Of a stretch of 64,000 nt of DNA, positions 61,197 through 64,000 are shown in pieces (position 1 is the first letter of the stretch; every line of letters starts with the position of its first letter). The notes below the pieces were generated by a model. That model worked only from the letters and a program-made list of their open reading frames with translations. It was not told where the DNA came from and made no database searches. A program made the translations under genes and the position numbers. Source of the DNA: Alteribacter lacisalsi (lineage in GTDB: Bacteria; Bacillota; Bacilli; Bacillales; Salisediminibacteriaceae); the NCBI RefSeq assembly GCF_003226345.1, contig NZ_PDOF01000001.1, positions 2,199,202 to 2,263,201 on the forward strand, read 5' to 3'.

Positions 61197-62188
61197 TAGG
61201 TATTTCTCCTTTCAAGCATCTTTAATGGGGAAAATGTTTTGTGTTTCTCTCTAACGTCAACGCCGAACAAGTTCACATAAGTTTTAACTATTTCCATGCT
61301 GGTGTGGCCTAATATTGTTTGAAGTTCAAATATGTTAGCCCCTTGTTGAACACTTAGCTTTGCAAACGTATGTCTGAACGTGTGGCAGCTACATCTCACA
61401 CCTTTTATTCCGGCTAACCTTCCATACTTTTCTACCCTTACCTGAATACCTCTTCTAGTTAATGGGGTGCCATCGATTGTAATAAAAAGCGAATCAGTTG
61501 ATACTGCACCTCTAACAGCAATGTACTTTTTCAACTGTTGTTTCATCACCTTTTGAATGGGCACTAACCGTTCCCTGTAACTTTTGGCATTTCTTATACA
61601 CACCAAGTTATCTTCCCAACGAATATCAGCTATTGATAAGCCAGTCATTTCATTAACCCTTATACCGGTTTCAAGAAACAGCATCATTAACGTGTAATCT
61701 CTGTAACCTGTGAAAGTGGTTAAGTCCGGTTGCTTTAACAGCTTGTTGAGTTCCTCTTTTGTAAAAGTAGGAATCACACGTTTTCTGTCCTTCATCATCT
61801 GAATGTTCTTCATGGGATTTGTCGGTATCAGCTTCTGACTGTACAGGAACTTATAAAAAGCCCGTAAAGCCCGTAATCGTGTGTTTATTGTAACTGGCTT
61901 ACATCCACGGTAATTCTTCATGTACAGAATTAGGTTCATCTTGATATGTTCTTCAGTCACATCAGAAGGTTTAAACCTTTCAAGGTCAATACCTTGTTCA
62001 GTCAGTATATTCAGGAAGGCCGATACTTCTCTCCGGTAGTATTTCACAGTATCTGGTCGTAGGTTTCTCAGTTCACAGTTCTGTTCAAATATGGACATTG
62101 CTTCCTCGAAAGATTCAACATAGTTCCTTGTCTTATCCCGAACAACAGTTAGTTCTTTATCAGTCAGGTTATTACTTCTCCGTACCAT
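61196..62188 (-). CDS. int: Tyrosine recombinase / integrase
   Basis: A 330-residue site-specific recombinase. The N-terminal SAM-like core-binding domain (residues about 25-120) is followed by a catalytic domain with Arg177 in ETGIRVNEM, His269 and Arg272 in CHTFRH, His295 in LGHTSMEI and nucleophile Tyr304 in VKTYVN, the full RHRHY set. The gene starts 160 bp from the tRNA-Leu attachment site and reads away from it, the usual place for an element integrase. It inserts DNA into the tRNA 3' half. ATG start after GGTGAG. A coupled small gene follows. Confidence 0.95.
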   Translation of the reverse strand: MVRRSNNLTDKELTVVRDKTRNYVESFEEAMSIFEQNCELRNLRPDTVKYYRREVSAFLNILTEQGIDLERFKPSDVTEEHIKMNLILYMKNYRGCKPVTINTRLRALRAFYKFLYSQKLIPTNPMKNIQMMKDRKRVIPTFTKEELNKLLKQPDLTTFTGYRDYTLMMLFLETGIRVNEMTGLSIADIRWEDNLVCIRNAKSYRERLVPIQKVMKQQLKKYIAVRGAVSTDSLFITIDGTPLTRRGIQVRVEKYGRLAGIKGVRCSCHTFRHTFAKLSVQQGANIFELQTILGHTSMEIVKTYVNLFGVDVREKHKTFSPLKMLERRNT

Positions 62189-62269
62189 ACTTTATCTCAC
62201 CGCCTATGCGTACGATTCGTTCACACGATTTGAACATATTCAGTACAGAGTTATAGTCACCGAAAACAC

Positions 62270-62304
62270 AAAAAAACCGTCTCCCACATCTGTGAGAAAC
62301 GGTT
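62270..62304 (-). terminator. Terminator of the tRNA operon brought by the element
   Basis: Leftward AACCGT...ACGGTT stem containing CTCACAGATGTGGGAG and followed by TTTTTT, about 45 bp past tRNA-Leu. It resembles the displaced terminator at 48648. Confidence 0.85.
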
Positions 62305-62347
62305 GATATCCTGTATTATTCACGGTAAAAAACAAATAAGAACGCTT

Positions 62348-62407
62348 TATATGGTACCGGTGGTCGGGTTCGAACCGACACTCCGTGAGGAACACGATTT
62401 TGAGTCG
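62348..62407 (-). repeat. Right attachment repeat within tRNA-Leu
   Basis: A 60-bp copy matching 48697-48756 with one mismatch (T-loop position). It restores the 3' half of tRNA-Leu from the anticodon loop onward, so the tRNA gene remains functional after integration. Confidence 0.93.
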
Positions 62408-62436
62408 TGCGCGTCTGCCAATTCCGCCACACCGGC
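62352..62436 (-). tRNA. tRNA-Leu(CAA)
   Basis: 85 nt with encoded CCA; anticodon loop CUCAAAA (anticodon CAA) and a long variable arm typical of tRNA-Leu. Its 3' half is the integration site of the element. Last of the 15 tRNA genes. Confidence 0.96.
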
Positions 62437-62468
62437 TTAGGCTGTTTAATTTTACACAAATAAAAAAA

Positions 62469-62543
62469 TGGAGGCGGCACCCGGATTCGAACCGGGGAAT
62501 CAGGGTTTTGCAGACCCATGCCTTACCACTTGGCTATGCCGCC
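62469..62543 (-). tRNA. tRNA-Cys(GCA)
   Basis: Cloverleaf with acceptor GGCGGCA/TGCCGCC and anticodon GCA; CCA encoded. Confidence 0.96.
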
Positions 62544-62558
62544 TCAACAATATGAAAA

Positions 62559-62633
62559 TGGAGCGGAAGACGAGATTCGAACTCGCGACCCCCACCTTGG
62601 CAAGGTGGTGTTCTACCACTGAACTACTTCCGC
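62559..62633 (-). tRNA. tRNA-Gly(GCC)
   Basis: Acceptor GCGGAAG/CTTCCGC, anticodon loop TTGCCAA; CCA encoded. Confidence 0.96.
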
Positions 62634-62638
62634 GAAAA

Positions 62639-62713
62639 TGGCAGGGCTAGCAGGGATCGAACCTGCGCATGACGGGATCAAAACCCGTTGCCTTACCGCT
62701 TGGCTATAGCCCT
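62639..62713 (-). tRNA. tRNA-Gln(TTG)
   Basis: Acceptor AGGGCTA/TAGCCCT, anticodon loop TTTTGAT; CCA encoded. Confidence 0.95.
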
Positions 62714-62736
62714 ATATTCACGTACTTTTATTATAA

Positions 62737-62814
62737 TGGGGCGACCGATGGGATTCGAACCCATGCATGCCGGAGCCACAATCCGGTGCGTTAACCGACT
62801 TCGCCACGGCCGCC
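62737..62814 (-). tRNA. tRNA-His(GTG)
   Basis: Anticodon loop TTGTGGC; the extra 5' G characteristic of tRNA-His precedes the GCGGCCG acceptor strand. CCA encoded. Confidence 0.95.
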
Positions 62815-62829
62815 ATCATAAAAGAATAA

Positions 62830-62903
62830 TGGCAGGGGCAGCAGGAGTTGAACCCGCACTGGAGGTTTTGGAGACCTCTGTTCTACCATTAAACTATGCC
62901 CCT
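62830..62903 (-). tRNA. tRNA-Trp(CCA)
   Basis: Acceptor AGGGGCA/TGCCCCT, anticodon loop CTCCAAA; CCA end encoded. Confidence 0.96.
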
Positions 62904-62933
62904 ATCGGAGACATTGTTCATAAAAAATTCAAA

Positions 62934-63018
62934 TGGTGGAGGGGGACGGATTCGAACCGCCGAACCCTGAGGGAGCGGATTTACAGTCCGCCGCGTTTAG
63001 CCACTTCGCTACCCCTCC
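62934..63018 (-). tRNA. tRNA-Tyr(GTA)
   Basis: 85 nt with a long variable arm; anticodon loop CTGTAAA; CCA encoded. Confidence 0.96.
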
Positions 63019-63074
63019 ATAAGAGACATTTCATATTTTACAAAATAACCTTTGACCAGTCAAGGGTTATTAAG

Positions 63075-63150
<76 letters not shown>

Positions 63151-63158
63151 ACACAAAA

Positions 63159-63234
<76 letters not shown>

Positions 63235-63238
63235 ATAC

Positions 63239-63314
63239 TGGCGGTCCCGACCGGGATCGAACCGGCGATCTCCTGCGTGACAGGCAGGCATGTTAACCGC
63301 TACACCACGGGACC
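63239..63314 (-). tRNA. tRNA-Asp(GTC)
   Basis: Acceptor GGTCCCG/CGGGACC, anticodon loop CTGTCAC; CCA encoded. Confidence 0.96.
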
Positions 63315-63319
63315 TTATT

Positions 63320-63396
<77 letters not shown>

Positions 63397-63462
63397 ACGA
63401 TAAAAGTTTACGGTCATATCAGACCGTTTAATGTTTCACCTTTCTCCCGTTAAGAAGAAAGA

Positions 63463-63538
63463 TGGTGGAGGATGACGGGCTCGAACCGCCGACCCCCTGC
63501 TTGTAAGGCAGGTGCTCTCCCAACTGAGCTAATCCTCC
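63463..63538 (-). tRNA. tRNA-Val(TAC)
   Basis: Acceptor GGAGGAT, anticodon loop CTTACAA; CCA encoded. Confidence 0.96.
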
Positions 63539-63611
63539 ACTTGTGCTATAGAAGCCGTTTTCGGACTTTCATCCGTACTGCGCTTCATTTTTACAGTAAT
63601 TATGTAAGTGA

Positions 63612-63686
63612 TGGTGACCCGTACGGGATTCGAACCCGTGTTACCGCCGTGAAAGGGCGGTGTCTTAACCACTTGACCAACGGGCC
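63612..63686 (-). tRNA. tRNA-Glu(TTC)
   Basis: Acceptor GGCCCGT, anticodon loop CTTTCAC; CCA encoded. Confidence 0.96.
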
Positions 63687-63690
63687 ATTA

Positions 63691-63783
63691 TGGCGGAGAG
63701 CGAGGGATTCGAACCCTCGAGACGGTTCTACACCGCCTACACGATTTCCAATCGTGCTCCTTCGACCTCTCGGACAGCTCTCC
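63691..63783 (-). tRNA. tRNA-Ser(GGA)
   Basis: 93 nt with a long variable arm; anticodon loop TTGGAAA; CCA encoded. Confidence 0.95.
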
Positions 63784-63786
63784 GTA

Positions 63787-63861
63787 TGGCTCCACAGGTA
63801 GGACTCGAACCTACGACCGATCGGTTAACAGCCGATTGCTCTACCACTGAGCTACTGTGGA
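63787..63861 (-). tRNA. tRNA-Asn(GTT)
   Basis: Acceptor TCCACAG/CTGTGGA, anticodon loop CTGTTAA; CCA encoded. First tRNA after 5S rRNA. Confidence 0.95.
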
Positions 63862-63871
63862 ATAATATGAA

Positions 63872-63995
<124 letters not shown>

Positions 63996-64000
63996 TTTGA

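Larger units (their letters stand above)
48697..62407. mobile_element. Integrative element inserted in tRNA-Leu(CAA)
   Basis: About 13.7 kb bounded by 60-bp direct repeats of the 3' half of tRNA-Leu, with a tyrosine integrase gene next to the intact tRNA. The interior is clearly more AT-rich than the flanks and lacks the intergenic repeats found all over the surrounding chromosome. Cargo: two membrane proteins, a phage-like leftward gene block, a Walker ATPase, an XRE regulator with two HEPN proteins, and the integrase with a coupled small gene. No capsid, terminase large subunit, relaxase or type IV secretion gene is visible, so it looks like a satellite, mobilisable element or genomic island rather than a full prophage or ICE. 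Confidence 0.92.

Overview
This window is chromosomal DNA of a spore-forming member of the Bacillaceae. The evidence is sporulation-linked genes (prkA, the start of yhbH), Bacillus-type genes such as ypjP and swrC, AGGAGG-type ribosome binding sites throughout, and a 5S rRNA plus tRNA cluster in the classic Bacillus order. Acidic linkers in exported proteins, a betaine/choline-type transporter and moderate base composition suggest a salt- or alkali-adapted genus, but I cannot name the species.

Layout. 1-11 kb: yhbH (cut by the window edge), a BCCT osmolyte transporter, a CHY zinc-finger protein, signal peptidase I, prkA, a small haem-oxygenase-like monooxygenase, an acyl-CoA thioesterase/BAAT hydrolase and a DadA-like oxidase. 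11-21 kb: ypjP, a lone oligopeptide-binding lipoprotein, and a leftward cluster abgT - M20 hydrolase - abgA - N-carbamoylase-type hydrolase - regulator, which looks like an uptake and hydrolysis pathway for aminobenzoyl-glutamate-like or N-acyl amino acid substrates. 21-26 kb: class I ribonucleotide reductase nrdA-nrdB behind a cobalamin riboswitch with its own terminator. 26-40 kb: trmL, an amidase, ogt, queG, stress genes with a pair of divergent sigma-B-like promoters, the RND pump swrC, an aldo/keto reductase, a DUF4349 lipoprotein and a frameshifted L,D-transpeptidase. 40-48 kb: a peptide ABC transporter operon bracketed by two M20 peptidases.

48.7-62.4 kb is an AT-rich integrated element of about 13.7 kb. 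Its ends are a 60-bp direct repeat of the 3' half of tRNA-Leu(CAA); a tyrosine integrase lies beside the intact tRNA. It carries a leftward phage-like block (XRE regulator, HTH protein, coiled-coil proteins), a Walker-type ATPase, two small membrane proteins at the left end, and a defence-like module: an XRE regulator followed by two HEPN-type proteins, one resembling ApeA. The element also brings a replacement terminator for the tRNA operon. 62.35-64 kb holds 15 tRNA genes and 5S rRNA, all on the minus strand.

Non-coding DNA is rich in repeats. There is a GC-rich intergenic repeat family, and a roughly 180-bp MITE that shares its core, has GGCTCTGTTAA-type inverted ends and is flanked by perfect 8-bp target duplications at three of four copies (one nested in another repeat). 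There are also several 20-21-bp tandem arrays and a seven-copy 51-bp array between genes.
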